Notes: generated by a model from the sequence alone, not told the origin. 64,000 bases of DNA from Amoebophrya sp. A120 (GCA_905178155.1 CAJINV010000005.1:7680989-7744988), one strand, 5' to 3'. Positions 20,201 to 35,200 are shown, counted from the stretch's first letter. Made by a program: numbers and translations.

Positions 20201-23200
20201 TCCACCATTCCCAAGCCAGCATCACAAGTTTCGAGACCCAGACATGTTTGCATTTGATACGCGGCGAAATCGACGCCGCAGTTGTGCTTTCCCACGTTCC
20301 ACATCCCCACCATGCTGGAAAACAGCCAGGACCAGGTGTCCAACCGACTCCCCTGGCTGGCGGCGAAGTGACTGATTTCGGACTCACACAAAACCGGCTT
20401 CGGGTATGGAGTTCTCAAGCGTTACGTTCTCAACTGTTCCATGAATTTGTCATGCGGAACTACCATCATCATCCAGAAGATAAAGCTACTTCGCATGACA
20501 AGAAATCTGCGAAGTGCTAAACAGCACCGAAATCTGCACGGGATTTGTAATGCAATTGGTGCAATATTCCCCCTTTCGCTTTTGCCATTCTTGCATGACA
20601 GATTCGTGTAACAGTTGAGAATGTAACGTTTGAGAACACCATATCGGACCGCCTCGCTGGTTTGGGGAATGGAGGTGGGCGGGCTTTATGTCCAATTCTT
20701 CCGTCGTGGAGCGCGTGGTGCAGCGAAGGGTGGGGAGAAAATTGAAGAACCAGGAAAAATCCTCGATCAGCTCGCCCGTTCTCGGGTTGTAGCGCGGTTT
20801 GGTTTGTGCGTCATGAAGGTCCACCTCATGGTCGTGGTCAAAATTATTTTTTGACGCTGTACTTCTGATTTTATTTCCATTTTTCGCTCCTTCTGTTTCC
20901 GCAGCGTCGTCTCGCAGAACCGCAGCTGCCGTCTCGGCCATTTTTTCCGCGTAAATGTTGCCGAGAGCATCCTTATGAAGTGCCGTTTCAGAGAGTTGCG
21001 ACGCTGTCGTCACCAAGGGGCGGTTGGATCGCTGGGGGAAAAGCGAATCTTCCGGCTCTATCAAATGCAAAAGTGTCTGGGTCTGGAACAAAGCAACTTG
21101 TCATGCTAAATCTGAATCATGTTTGTAAGAATCTGTGTTGCGTGATTGCCAAAATAAGCTGTCCACTTTTGACCTAATCGAGAGGCAGTCTCTCATGCAG
21201 GATAGGCATGATAGAACTCTCACAGAATCTGTCATGCTCTGTCCTACATACCAGACCTTATGGGTCATGGAAAACCTACATGACAAGTAGTCTGGCATTC
21301 TTCCAGACCCAGACATTTTTGCAGTTGGTAGGTTCGAAATTATCCATCAGCTGCGGGGTAAACTCGCTGTGGGGAAACAGGTTTTTCCACAGCTGCCGTG
21401 TCGCTTGCTTCGTATGCATTACAAAAGCATCGCACTACGTATAAGTTGCATCACAAATTTTCTCAAAAAGCGAAATTCGATCTGTAATGCTGATTTAGCT
21501 AAGCATCCAGATTTGTCATGCATAGTCCCAATTCCTACGAGTACGATGCCTTTGCAGTAGATACTTCGTCAGCCGGGTCGATTTGCGGAGCTGGTGGGAC
21601 TGTTGCGCCGGGACCACGACGTTCATCTTCTTTGCAGAAGCTGTGGGTTTGGAATTCATTCCGCCGGCGCTCAGTGTGGTTTTCAACCCACCAGCCGCCC
21701 TGGCGGCAGATGCGGCTTTCTTGTTGCTCGTCACAGAAGTAGGCGCTCCTGCTTTCGAAGCTGTGGCTGCGCCTCGCTTGTTACTCGACGCGGCCTTGGC
21801 TGCTTTCGGATGAACTACTGCTGAGGATGTTGCAGACGAAGCAGTTGCACTCGCCTTCTTCATGGCCGTGGTATTAGTGGCCGCGTTCGTAGTCGCGGTC
21901 AGTGTCGCCGCTCCTGTTGCACCACCAGGCACCACCTTCGCTGTTCCAGTTGTCCAATCGCGCGAGGACCAGTTGTCTCCGTCTCTCCACTATCAAATGT
22001 AAAAATGTCTGGGTCTGGAAGAATGCAGCTTGTGATGCTGGATTTGGATTCCAGTCTGCATTGCATGAGCAGCAAAGGGAATGCAATTTTTGCTACGCGT
22101 AGTAGTAGTAGTAGTACCATTTAACTCCTGGCGGGTGGGCGTTAGACAGATTTAGCCTCTGCCAATACCTGGGCGTTAGAACAGATTTAGCCTCTGCCGA
22201 TACCCCTAGGTGGAGACGCGGTCCACTTCCTAACTACCACCCGGCTGCACCTGCAAAACCGCTATCGATTGCTTACGCATGGCTACAGCCAGTGGGCGCT
22301 ATGTGTGGCTGACCTGCCTTACCATCCAAGCCCGCGAGCAAGGTGGAGTTCCAGTATTGCCTTGATGGGTTAGTCTTACAAACTTGCTCGAAGAACTACG
22401 TGCGTGGCCGGTTGCGCGCTAAAAAGTATACAGGGGGTCTAATGATCAGACACGGCGATCCTATCACGATGGCGGGCGACCCAGCGGCGTGTCCCTTTCA
22501 GACACGTTTTGCCGATCTTCTTCCCGCACCCTTTTATATGCGTTTCCATAGAAACGGCCCGCGGAGCTCCGCATTCGCAGAGCCGCCATCGCGCCCGCCC
22601 CGGGGGGACCCCTTGGGGAAGGGGGGCGCTGCATTAGCGCAGTCTTTTAAATTAGCAACCCTGGCGCCACTTCTTTTATATAGTTTCTCTTTCTTCTCTT
22701 TCTCTTTCTTTTCGTTTCCTAGCGCGTCAGAGCATGCGGCTCGCCGGTGCAAGGAGAGGAAAAGCAGCGCCGTGCCTTTACGGCTGGCGGGAACGAAATG
22801 ATTAGCATCGCCGCACCCCTCCGGGCTGGCGGGGACGTGTCGAAACGAGGTCCATACGCAGTCACATCATTTTTTATCGCTCTTTTCTGGGAGAGAGGGA
22901 ATTTGTCATGCGGAATAGGCATCGCGAAGCCCTCAAAAAAACTGTGATGCTAGGGCATGCATCACAGACATCATGGCCAATGCAAAACATGCATGACAAG
23001 TCTCAGAATCTTCCAGACCCAGACACTTTTACATTTGATATCCACCTCGTGAACCGAATCTGTTTCGAGTGATACAGCCGGAGCGGCCCCGTAGGGTCAA
23101 ACGCAAAAGTCTCCCGGGTGTCTTCTTCTTCATACTCTGCCTCTTCATAATTTTCATTTTGCTGCATCGGCGTTTGCTCCTCTTCCTCCTCAAAATCGCT

Positions 23201-26200
23201 TGGGCTTGCTCTGCTTTGCGGGTAGTTGTTGTCAAACAGGTTGTTTGGCGGATGACCATGCTCACCGCGGCCACTGACCACGCTCAGTTCGTTCAAAGAA
23301 GATGACGATGAAGAACCAGTTGCAACATTATTTTTACCCTGGGGAGGAACACCAGCGTCGAGTAGTTCGGAGAAACTTTCGCTTTTGATGTTCTGCTGCT
23401 GCTGCATCCGCTGCTTCTCCGTCGCTTCCTCTTCCCTCTCCTTCGCTAGCTCCGCCATCTGCTCCCCCATTTCGGTAAACACGGCCTCCAACCGACTCAA
23501 GTCTTGTGCAGCTTCGGAGGTGGCACCGGAAAATGCGTCGACCATGCGACGCCCATCGGCAGTCAGCTGGAGCAGTGTTTGGTTTTGATGCTCACTGCCC
23601 TGCTGGTGGGCCGCGGAAGTAGCAGCACTAGTACCATCTGTCACAATAGTACCATTTCCGATCGCAAGAAGTTGATGTGCGCCGCTGTTTAGCATTCCGC
23701 TCGACGTCCCATTCTTGCCATAATTGTTCCTCCCGTTCAGGAGATAAAAATTATGTCGCTTGCCACTCTGATTTTTCTTTCCATTGTTCCTGTTCCTCCC
23801 CTGACTTCTGCCCCGCCTGTTGGAGTGCTGTCGCTGCCCCTTCAACTGCCGGCACTTGAAAGTCATCCGCCACGCGCTCAACTCCGCGGCGTTGGCGAGA
23901 AAATGCTCTTCCGGTTTCGGATAGACCTTCGTCTGCGGCACAATGGAGGAGAGGATGGAGGAAAGCGTCAGATGAGTTGGCCCTTGCTGATGCTGTTCCT
24001 GCTGCTCCGAAACCTGCTGCCCGGCTTGTCCACCTGCGATGAAATTATTAGTGCCTTTGTTATTGTTCCCCCCTGCTGCTTTATTTGTTGATGACTTTTT
24101 GTTATTGCTAGCACCACGCGCACGCGCACCAGCAGGCTTCTTCTGTTGCTTCTTCATAGGAGGAGGCTTCTTATTGTTCTTCTTACCGCCCTGGACGACC
24201 TGTAATTGCAGCTGTTGGGAAGACGAGGATGCAGCACTTCTAGAGCCAGCAGATTGCTTACTCGGCTCGCGACTCAGCTCTTGTTGTTCCTTGCCGCCCA
24301 AGAATATGCATTGCAAATGCATCGCACTCGTAGTATTAATCGCAGTTATGCATTACAAATCTTGATCCTAAAGTAAAACACCATCACAAATTTCATTTGT
24401 AGACACCACGCTGAGCTAATTTGTAATGCGATTACTCCTAGTACGATGATGATGCTTTGGCAATGCATAAAGAAGCTTTGCTCCATATCTGCGTCTTCCT
24501 CGTCGTCACTTGCTTGCGGGGAGGAAAGAGAAGCAGGATGCTGATCCTCTTGGGGTCGTGTGGTCGTGTTCATCGCGTGATCAGCATCTTGTATGACAAA
24601 GTCCTGGTCCTCCTGTCGTGTTGCTGTGCGAAGCAAGTTCATTTGCTCCTCCCCTTCGCCAATGGGGCTCAGTTGCGTTTGTGGAGCGCCGACGCCGTTG
24701 TTCTGCAGTATCAAAGAAAAAAAGTTCGTCACGATCACTCATCCGCATTTTCGCAATACAAAATTTTCTGTCATGCGTAAAAATGCATCACAGCTACATT
24801 TCATAAGGGATTTCCCTAGTGGTTCTGCAATACAAGGACAAGCTGTGATGCTGAGAAAATTTGTAATGCAAAGCCTGCAAGTTAGTGACTGTGACAAACA
24901 TTTTTCTCTCCATATGCAGCATTGGCATGTTGCTTTTACGAGATAATGTTGGTCGGCTGGTTGTACCCGCAGAAGGTACCAGAAAGGGTGATAGTTGTAC
25001 TGCTCCAGCTTTGTTGTTCAGCGCAACGGAAATAACGGATGATGAACCTGCCGTAATTTCGCCGCGACCTACTTCCTTGTCCTTTCCAAGCGCGTCATTG
25101 ACCAATTTGGCGAGCAACTCACTCGTAGTTCCACCACTTGCGACGTTAATGTCAAGCTCGACACCACCTTGCTCTTGCGACGGGGGCATAAACCGCAGCG
25201 TTTTTTCCACGGATTCTCGGGCCGCCTTCCCGGCTTGGCGCTCGTTTTGCAGCTTGAAAGCGTCTCGCATACACTTTAAAGCGGACACGTGCTCCAACGC
25301 CCTCGTGTTTCTAATGACGGTCGTTTTATCCAGCGCCGCCGGCCGCAGGGACCGGCTGAAATATCCTGTGCAAAAGTATCGCACTCGGATAAATGCAAGT
25401 CTTGCACTACAAATCCTTTCCTTAAGGTGAATCAGCACTACAAATTGCATTTCTCATGCTGAGGAAATTTGTAATGCATTTATACGAGTGCGATGCTTTT
25501 CCTTTTGCAGTTCATACAAAATCAAATGCCGCAAATTCGCCCTCCATCCCGTACTCAATTTCGTCCATGGAGAAGCCAAAAATATCCGGCAAGAGGAAAT
25601 TCATCACCGAGGGCCGTCGGTGGGACACGAAAACTTCGGATAGTTCAGCCGTCCACAGTATCCTATGTAAAAACGTCCCCACCCCAAAGCTGTCATGCAG
25701 ATTTGCAATGTGACAGGAGCATCTGATGTAATGCGCATCCCCATGATGAGAACCATTTCCAATCGCGCTTTGGCATTTGTAATGCTGTAAAGAGCATGAG
25801 AAAATGATTTTCTCATGCGGCTCCCCTTGCTAAGCACCATAACAGTGCAGATGAAAACTTGTCATGCACAACTCTCAAAACTTGGAGATTTGTGTTGCAG
25901 ATTTACCAAGTTGACTATGGGGTGGGGACGTTTTTGCTCGGCATACACAGCTCTTCCAACCCGTTCTCTTCCGGTGTGCGATCCGTGTCGCGGAGCCGCG
26001 CCAATTTGGCTCCGTTCACCCAGTTGGGGACTCGCTTTTCGTCAAACATGCGCGTGATCCGAATACCCTGCACCGCCTGCTTCTCGCGCTCTTTCTGCAG
26101 CTGTTGTACTTGGAGGTCGTCTTCATACAAGTTGTCCTCCGGAGGTCTGATGTTGGAGGTACTACAACTCGCGAGCTGAACAGAGTCTTCAAGTAGATCT

Positions 26201-29200
26201 AGATCTTGGTCACCGTTCGCGTTCGAGCCCGAGTTTACCGCATTTTTCATCTCTTCGCTTTTCTTCTTGTTCACCTTCGCTTGGCTGATGTGTAGATTGT
26301 AGTACTCGATTGCCTGCTTTTCGTTATCCGACTGCTTCAGCGCTTCCTCATCCTCCTCCTGTTTCTGCCTATGGGGCTCTCAAACGTTACATTCTCAACT
26401 GTTACATGGTTTGTCATGCAGAATTGCCTTCAGAATCTACACCATCAAGATCAAGCTGCTTCGCATGACAAATTCTCAGAGGGCCAAACAGGCTGATAAT
26501 CAACGCCAAATCTGTCATGCAAGACGCGCAAGATCTCTCCGATCACTTTTCCCATTCTTGCATCACAAATTCATGTAACAGTTGAGAATGTAACAGTTGA
26601 GAACGCCATACTGCCGCATTTCCCGTTGCAACTGCAGCATCTGATGTTCATCGAGTTCATCAAAATCGTCTTCTTATGCACTGCAAAAGTATCTTACTCG
26701 TATAAATGCATTACAAATTTTCTCAGCATGAGAAAAAAAATTTGTAATGCGGATTCACCTTGAGAAAAAAGTTTGTAATGCATGATTGCAATACGAGTAC
26801 GATACTTTTGTACAGGATACCTCTTCTTCGGTCACCACGGAAGACACTTTCGAGCCCTTCCGCTGCAACTTCTTTGCGTTTCTCTTCATCGCCCGCCACT
26901 TCTGGATTTCTCGCTGCATGGCATACCGCTGCTCGGTTTCCACAGCGCACGCCCTCCGATTCATGCCGTTGCGACCGCCCCGGGCACCAGCGGCCCGCCG
27001 TCGCAACCCGATCGTGCTTTGCATCATAGATGGCTGCAGCGCCCCAGCAGTGCCCGAAGATCCTCGCCCGCGATTGTTGTTGTTTCCCGCTCTGTTATTG
27101 CCTGCTCCCCGCCTGGCTCTACCGTACCGGTCGCCGGCAATTCTTTTCGCGAAAGTTGCCGGAAGAATGGCGCTATGAACTGCAAAAGGATCGTACTAGT
27201 AGTAATTGCAATACAAATTAGCTCAGCATGACAAATGGAATCTGTCATGCTGTTTTTCCTTGGAATAAAGATTTGTAATGGTGCATGACTGCGATTACTA
27301 CGAGTACGATACTTTTGCACAGGATAGGCGCAAGAACGGCGCATTCTCGGTGAGGAAGAATCGGTATCGGTATCGGAAGATGAAGAAGCAGATTTGGATT
27401 TACTTATAATGGAGGATGAACAAGACTCAACAACATCCGAGTAAGAACTTTTTTCGTTTGCCGGATTCTTGTTCAGCGACGGCAGTCTTCCACGACCTAG
27501 AAGGTTCTTTTCGCTCAACACCAGTGTCGACTGCTCTTGTTCAGAAGTCTGCTTATTTTGATGGCGCTCTTGTTGTCGATGCTGTCCTTGTTTCAAAGAG
27601 TCGATCTTTTGCAGTAACGCCTTCGAAGCTTCGTTGATGTCGAAAGGAGCGTCCTCGTATTCGGCTGCATTTGTGGTTGACTGCTCCTGCTGTCCTGGCT
27701 GCTGGTTTTCGAGTTCGAGCTGGAGTGGCTCCTGAGGTGGCACAGCCTGACTCACTGGAGTGTGCAGAGTGGAATTGTTCGGAAGCAGAGGATCAGAACC
27801 AATTTCGGATTTTTTCGTCTGCTGGTTTATTTGCAAATTATCTCCTGCATCCCCAGCCTTTTCGTTGTCCTCCTCCGCGCCTTCACCGCTCTTTTATCCT
27901 GTGTAAAAACGTCCCCATCCCAGAGTTGTAATGCAAATGCGCAATGACAGACACGTTTGTAATGCGCAGCTTCATGAGAAGCATTTCCAGTCGTGTTTTG
28001 GAATTTGTAATGCTGTAAACAGGATGAGAAAGTGGCTTTCTCATGCGGCTTTCCTTGCTAACCAGCACTACACTGCAAAGGCAAACCTGTCATGCGCAAC
28101 TCCCAAAACTTGGAGATTTGTCTAGCAGATTTCCCATCTTGACTATGGGGTGGGGACGTTTTTGCTCAGGATATCTTTCGCTTGTTCACAGCCTTTTTCC
28201 CTTTCGACGCACTCGAAAGACGAGCAACTTGCTGCTGCATCCGACGTTTCGATTCCCTCCGTTTGCTGGGGGATCGGCCGCGCTGCCGGTCCATGTTTTG
28301 CCGATACTGCTCCACGCGCTGATACGCCTCCCTGTTTCGCACGTTTACTTTCTGAACCGCGTATGTGTCCCGATTGCGCAGTAATAGGGCCCACTTGTGT
28401 TCCCGGTCCGTCTTGTACTGCTTGGTGCGCTCCAAATCCCGGGCCTCGAGGTCTTCCGAGGACTCCGCACCTTGAAACACGTCTGTGCCGGCATCGAGGC
28501 TCCTGTATGCATTGCAAAAGCATCGTGCGTAGTAAAAATCGCAATACAAGTTTTTTCAGAAGGGAAAATGAAGTTTGTAATTCTGATTGGGCTATAGAAA
28601 CAAGAATTTCAATTTGTCATGCATGATTGCAATTACTACGAGTACGATACTTTTGCAATTCATATCCTGCGGGGCACGGGCACGGCGATGGCTTGGTTGC
28701 TCATCTCCTGTAGCTGTGCCGGGTCCTGTTTTTCTTTTTTGCCTTTCCCCTTCTTAATTCCGTGCAGCTGCAGCTCTTCAGATCGTTTACCTCCCTTAGT
28801 ATTACCTTTTTTAGAAGGAGCAGGAGGCGGCACAGCGTTTCTCTGCTTGTTGAGTAGATTCTTGCGATCTACTTCCCCGTCTGAAGATGCCACTAAAGCG
28901 AGTGGATGATCAACAGCTGCGTCCTGCTCTACCCCAGATGCTGCACAAGATGAAGAACTGGCAGCGGCTGGTGCACCTCCACCACCCTTTGCCTTTGCCA
29001 CGACCTTATCAAATGCAAAAGTGTCTGGGTCTGGAAGGTTGTAAACTTGTACTTAATGCTAGCTTTCCATACCTAGGAAATCTGTGTTGCATATCCAACA
29101 AAATAAGTCGCGGCCTCTTCTGTGAATACAAAAACGCAGTTTCTCATGCGGATTGCCTATGAGGGAGCGTTCTGGAAAGTTGTCATACTGGGTTGCATTC

Positions 29201-32200
29201 GGAGCTGTTTCTATCATCCACATCCACATTTTAGCATCACAAGTTTCCAGACCCAGACATTTTTACATTTGATAGGCCTGTTTCGACGAAGATGCTTTCG
29301 CCTTCGGCGCAACCACTTTTCGCTTCTTGTTGTTCGCCTGTTTCGGATCGTAATCGGGATCACTCTCCGCCGAGTCGTCCGATCCCGAGTCGCGATTTTT
29401 GAACCGCTTTTTTTTCATGCAGTGAACAATCTTCGGTTTCGGGTTTGGATTGATCACGTTGCTTTTGTTCACCTTCGCACTCGGCGTAATATCGGCTTCT
29501 CCTGTCGGTGGGTCAACATTTATTTGGTCAACATTTTTCGTCCCTGGCGCAACTAGCGAGCCCGTTTTTAGTGCACCAGCTGCTGCCGCTTTCTGGGTCG
29601 TCTGCTTCGCCGCGGCTGCTTGCGGGGGTCGCTGGTCAGCTGCTGTGACAGCGGCGCTCGCTGAACCTTCTTTCGCAGTGACTGCATCTAGTTTCGGCAC
29701 TCCTGGCTGCGCTTCCACAACTCCTTTCCTGCTCTGCACGACAGAAGATCCTGCAGAGGCAGCTGCTTCTGCAGCTACAGAAACTGGCAGCTGTTCAGGG
29801 TCGTCGTGGTCTTTATTCATAGAGGATGCCGATACAACGCTCGGTCGTGCAGAATCACGACGACCCGGCTTTTTTTTACCATTTTTAGTGGCCGGGGTCG
29901 ACTTCCTATTATTTGGCGGCCCCGCTTCCTTGGCCTTTGCGGTGCCTTTCTCCTCCACCTTTTTCGTGGATTCTTTTGGTGCAACAGGAAGAGTTGTCTC
30001 CTTCTTGGCCGCCAGACTCGGCTTTGACTTTTTCTGCTTTTTGTTCTGCTCCAAGACAACCGCCGCGACGGCCTTCGCTGTTCCAGAAGTGGCTTGTATC
30101 AAACAAAAAAGTGTTAACGTTAAAAGGTAATGGTAGTCATGCATTACAAGTTTTGCCTTCCATGCATGCTACGCAATACAAATTTGGGCACCTCCTCTTC
30201 TGATGCATTTACTGCATCACAAATTCCGTTAAGGTTAACATTTTTTCCTGTGATAGCTTGGTTAGTGGAATCATCGGCCGCCGCGCTCTGATTTTCTTCA
30301 GCAACACGAGACGAAGTCTGCTTGTTGTTGATGTTGTCATGCTCGCCCTGCTTCTGTGCTAGTATAGCCGACGCTTTATCAAGACTCGGTTTCTCCTTTT
30401 TATCCAGGTACAGGTCGTCGAGCACGGCAAGCACATTATTGCAGGCCTGAAACTGGGAGGTCTTGTCGCGCGAATATCCTCTGCAAATCAGTATCGTTTC
30501 TAATTGTAATATTGCATGACAAACCCATACATTTTTATTTTACAAATTCGAATTCCACTTTATTTTTCAACAGGAGAAAATTTGCGATGCAGTTACTACG
30601 TAGCACGATACTCTTGCAATGCATAGCGGAGGAGTCGCGACCACAACATCATCTTCCTCGACAGAAATGGAACTACCAACAGCCTGATCAGGATCTTCAC
30701 CAAGAAGGGCAGCAGACAAGGACTTTTCATCTCCTGCCGCTGCTCCACGACCCCGTGCAGCAGCTGCAGCTTCTTCATCTTTTGCATCTACTACGTCAGT
30801 ACTAGGTCCTCCTGCTTCTGCAGTACCCGCCTTATTTTGCTCTTCACTAATCTCCAGCAGATACGCCTGTATATCATCTTCTGCAGATGATGAGCAAGAG
30901 CCTCCTCCTGACCTTGACGCGGCAAAACTCTCCAGCTGCTCGTGAAGATCTGTAGTGTTGACCTCGTCATTTTGATGATGATGTTCGAGAAGCATGTCGA
31001 GGAGACGACTTGCAGCTGTTTCACTACTTTCATTGCCTTCGGCTGTATTTTTTCCTCGTCCTTGTTGAAGAAGAAGTTCTTGTTTCTGCTCGCTTACTAC
31101 GGAGCTTGCACCACGAGCCTTGGACAGTGTTGACCCCTGCTTCTTGTTCTTATCAGCATGATCTACTACTTCTTCGCTAGTAGCCTTAGAAGTGGTCTTC
31201 TTGTTCTCCAAAAGCAGGTCGTACTCGCAAAAGGGCTCCCCCGACACCGCATCAACTTGGGCAATCTTCATCAACTTTTGCGCGTTGGTATCCACAGGAA
31301 ATTTTTCGACGTCCACGTACAAATGCCGTCTCTGCATGACAAAAATTAGCTTCGATCCTAGTTTAGCATGACAAGTTTTATTTATTACGCTCCAAATTGG
31401 TAGAATTTGTGATGCATCTTGTACATGATGTACGGGAAATTCGTGTTGCATAGTTGGGGAAACTGTTAAAGCGCTCGGCCGACCGGCCGGAAATGTCAGA
31501 TACACTGATGGCGTCGAAAGAGGGATCGGATTGGCCGCCCGGCCAGTGCCGCTTGGACGAGCCAGGCACACTATTGCCGGACAGCGTGCGTTCCTTGTTT
31601 ATCATTTCCTTCTCGTCAGTGGTCTGTTGCTGGGCTTCGTGCGCCAGAGTTTCGTTCTTGATGATACCACCGAGGTTCAAAGTAGTAGAGGAGATCAGGC
31701 TTTTTGTCGTCTCCACCTTGACCATTTTCGCTTTCCCTTTTTCGACGCCGGTGGACAACTCTCTACTACTCGCGGCCTTCGCTGTTTCCTTTCTTCCATT
31801 CGTCGGCGCATCATCCTTACTGGTCAGCTTCTTCCTCAAAGAGGCTTTCACCTCTTGCTCCTGCCCGCTTTTCTCCCCCGACATGCCCACTCGTCCACCA
31901 GCAACAATCGTTTTCTTTTCCCCGACTTTTGCTGCACTATGGAGGGCAGCCGAAGAAGAAGAGCTAGAGGAGGAGGCAGCTAGAGCTCTTCCTCTCGTCG
32001 TCGCTTTTACTGTTCCAGTACGACCTCCACCCGCCGCGGCAGGAGCAGCCCGGGCAGATTTCTTTGGAGACTGTTCCTTTCTAATTCTGTCACGACCACG
32101 GACAAGCGGGCCTTCCTTCATCCGACGACGAGAGCAATTCGACGGAGAGGAGGAGGACCTCCTGTTGTTACGCTTGTTTTTCAGTTCTCGTCTTCCCCGT

Positions 32201-35200
32201 TTATGTTTGTTGCTCGAGGACGAGGGGGAAGAAGATGATGACCTGCGCGTATAACGTGCTGCCCTTCCCGCAGGCGCAGAACTGCGAGAACTACTGCGTG
32301 ACGAGTCTAGCTCTTTTCTCTTGTTCCCCTTCTTGCCCCGACGAGGACCAGCACGGGAGCAGCTCTTGCCTTTATTTTCCATATCACGCTCCGCCTTTTT
32401 GTTCCCGTCTGGTACTACTTGCGGCGTCGGGGGGAGGCTGTAGCGACTGGCTTTAGAAGTTTTCTGACCCGAGCAGGGTGGACGAGAAGCTGCCCCTCGT
32501 CCTGCATTGCTTTCATGATCCGTATTGGAACAAATTTTGCCCGATTTAGAAGTCGTATTCTTCTTCTTCGCCTGCGCATGGTGCTTCCGTAACGTCCCGG
32601 GCGTAGCTTCTCCATGCACAACGTTGATGACTCCCGTACTCGTGTCACCTGGAGTACTAGCTGCCACAGAGGGTCGAGCCGCTTTTTTGGAACTTGTTTT
32701 CGAAGCAGCAGCAGGATCCTGGGGCTTCCTGTCATCTGCTGTAATAAGTCCCGCGTTTTTCAGCGCGGCGCCTACCTTCTCAGCAATGCTTTTACCACTA
32801 GCATCATGATCTTCAATGCTAGTTGTATTGACACGACGGCCTCCGTGGTCATCTCCTCCCGCGCCAGCTGTATCACTTTTCCGCTTCGTCTTCTTCCGTT
32901 GCAGAGTCTTCTTTATGGCGTTCTCAAATGTTACATTCTCAACTGTTACATGAATTTGTAATGCGAGAACGGCGAAATTGAAAGGGACAAGATTGCGCCT
33001 TGTGCATCACAGACGTGGCACAGATTTACATGCTGTTTAGCCCTTCGGATATTTGTCATGCGAAGCAGCTTAATCGTGGCGATCTTGGTGGTAAATTTGC
33101 ATGACAAATCGTGTAACAGTTGAGAATGTAACAGGTGAGAACGCCATATTCTTCGCAGTGGAATTGTCTTTCTTGTCACGACCGGTGCTAGTTGCTCCAC
33201 CTGCAGGTCCTTTCGCTTTCGTCTTGTTGCCGCCAGCTCCAGCTGCACTCTTCTGGCCCTCGTCCTCCTCTTCTGCCTCTGTATTTTCCTTGCTGTTGCG
33301 ATCTTGGTGCTCGGACAACTCCTCGGCCGAATGAGAGCCGGCGGAATTCGTGCGCGGCAGCGGCGGCGGAGGGGCATCGTCTTCATCCTCATAATTTTCA
33401 ACGTTTTTACTAGCGGCCGGATTAATATGTTTTTTACTCTTAGTCTTGTCACTCTTAATCTTGTCCTGTTCATCTTCCTTTGGCGTAGAACTACTAGAAG
33501 TTGCAACATCGACAGAGACCACGACCGCCTTGCTCTCACCTGCTGCGACCTCATTTCTCACGTTGATAGGAGCAGCCGAGGTGTTATTTCTCTTTCGTCT
33601 GCTTGTGGTTCTGTTTGATGCTTTCGACATCCCATCTTGCTCCTTTTCGGTGCTTTTGTTTTTACCTGTCGAGAGCGGAGCAGGTGCACCAGGAAGAGCC
33701 GTCTGTGACTTATTTGTGGTCATCTCCATCGCGAGGACCCGTGCGCTTTCGCTGCGCTGGACCGCAGAAGGGTCTTCAGTGCTCTTCCCATGCGGTGGAT
33801 CGTCAAGAACCCTTTGCTCCTCTCCGCGGGACGACGAGGTAGCTGGAGTTATTTTCTTAATACTAGCCTGGTGCAGCGTAGAAGATGAAACACAAGCACC
33901 ACGACCACCTGCTGCGTCGCGAGTAGCAGCAGTGGGTGGAGGATAATCGGAAGCGCCGCTAGTGCCGGCGAGTCCACATCCAGTCGTGGACGACGTAGCT
34001 GTAGAGATATGTTGACCTCCGCCCCGAAGATGAGCTACCCGTGGTGGCATCAGTAATGGCTCGACCAGGACGATGTTGGGAGAAAAAGTGTCCTCGCCCG
34101 TTTTGCCATCGGCATCCGTCTTCTTCTTGTCCTCGGCACCATGCTTGCTATCTTGCTTATTTTTCTGTGCACGAGAAGACTCTACTAGAAGTGGAAGTGC
34201 AGCAGCAGTAGCGGGCTCCTTGATCAGACAACCCGCGGAGGTCGTGGGGGCACTTCCAGCTACAGTAGGATCCTCTTTAGAACAAGCAGCACTAGCCTGC
34301 TTCATATTTGTCCTCATCACAGCCGGAGGACGAGGAGGAAGTGGTGCCACCTTTTGAAGATTTTCTCCAGTAGCGGTTCCACCCGTTGATGTTTTGCTCA
34401 AATTTTTGCAGCTGCTCGGCTCCAGCCTTCGCAGCTGTTCGGCCCGTTCCAAAAACCCCTGCAGTACTTTGTCAGTTTCAGAATAAAGTAGCTCATCACC
34501 TCCAGCTTTGGAACTTCTACTTGCTTCTCGAAGTACAGGGACGCTGCTTCCTCCACCTGCCGCTGGACGTGCCGCTCCTGCGCCGGCGTTCCTAGACGAG
34601 CTGCTGCTCGAGGAGGCTGCTGCTACCTGAACACCGGGTGGCGCTGCTGGAGCAAGTGGCGGAACGGGTTGTGGCGCCACCGCCGGTCGTGGTGCAGTGC
34701 CGGAGGCAGCAGTAGAAGATCCTTGTTGAAGTACTAGTAGATCATGGCCCCGCTGTTCTTGCTGACGCTGACCACCCTCGCGACGGCGCACTGTTGCTGA
34801 CCTCCCTCGTTGTTGCTGACTCTCAGGTTGTTCATCTCGACGCAGCGGTGGTCTCGTCGTCCCCGATGTCGGCGGAGGTGCTGGCTGTACAACTATGTTG
34901 CGTCCCGCCCTCTCCACGACACTGCCGGTTGTATTCTGTTTTGAGGAAGGCATAATCTTCTTCAAAGGCTCTACTTCGCACTCGCTGTCACTGCAGCTCC
35001 TGCCCAGCACCTTCCTTTCTTTTTCGCTCGTGCGGCGTTTCGCCATTGTCGCTCGCTTTTCTTCCCAGGCCATCTGCTCCGCTGCATTCATTCTGAATTG
35101 CGAGCTCTTCGGCCTCGACCGTCCCCGTTGGCTCTGCTCTCCCATCTCTTGGTATGCAATGTAAACGTAGGTATCGTATGTTGAATTGCAATTTATACAT

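Noticed and set aside
19502-20405. SET domain in gene B
   Set aside because: Only a faint NC..DC..FV resemblance; the NHSC motif and the pseudoknot residues are not visible.
22139-22520. tRNA, 5S rRNA or spliced-leader gene in the insertion
   Set aside because: No tRNA box B, no 5S-like internal control region and no dinoflagellate spliced-leader sequence could be recognised on either strand.
29450-30130. Long plus-strand open frame (226 codons) opposite gene B
   Set aside because: It is the antisense shadow of a Ser/Ala/Lys-rich exon; hydrophobic composition is what such exons give in reverse, and no introner-consistent splice chain exists on the plus strand.
31454-32254. 266-codon plus-strand open frame
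   Set aside because: Antisense of the RS-like exon of gene B; same reasoning.
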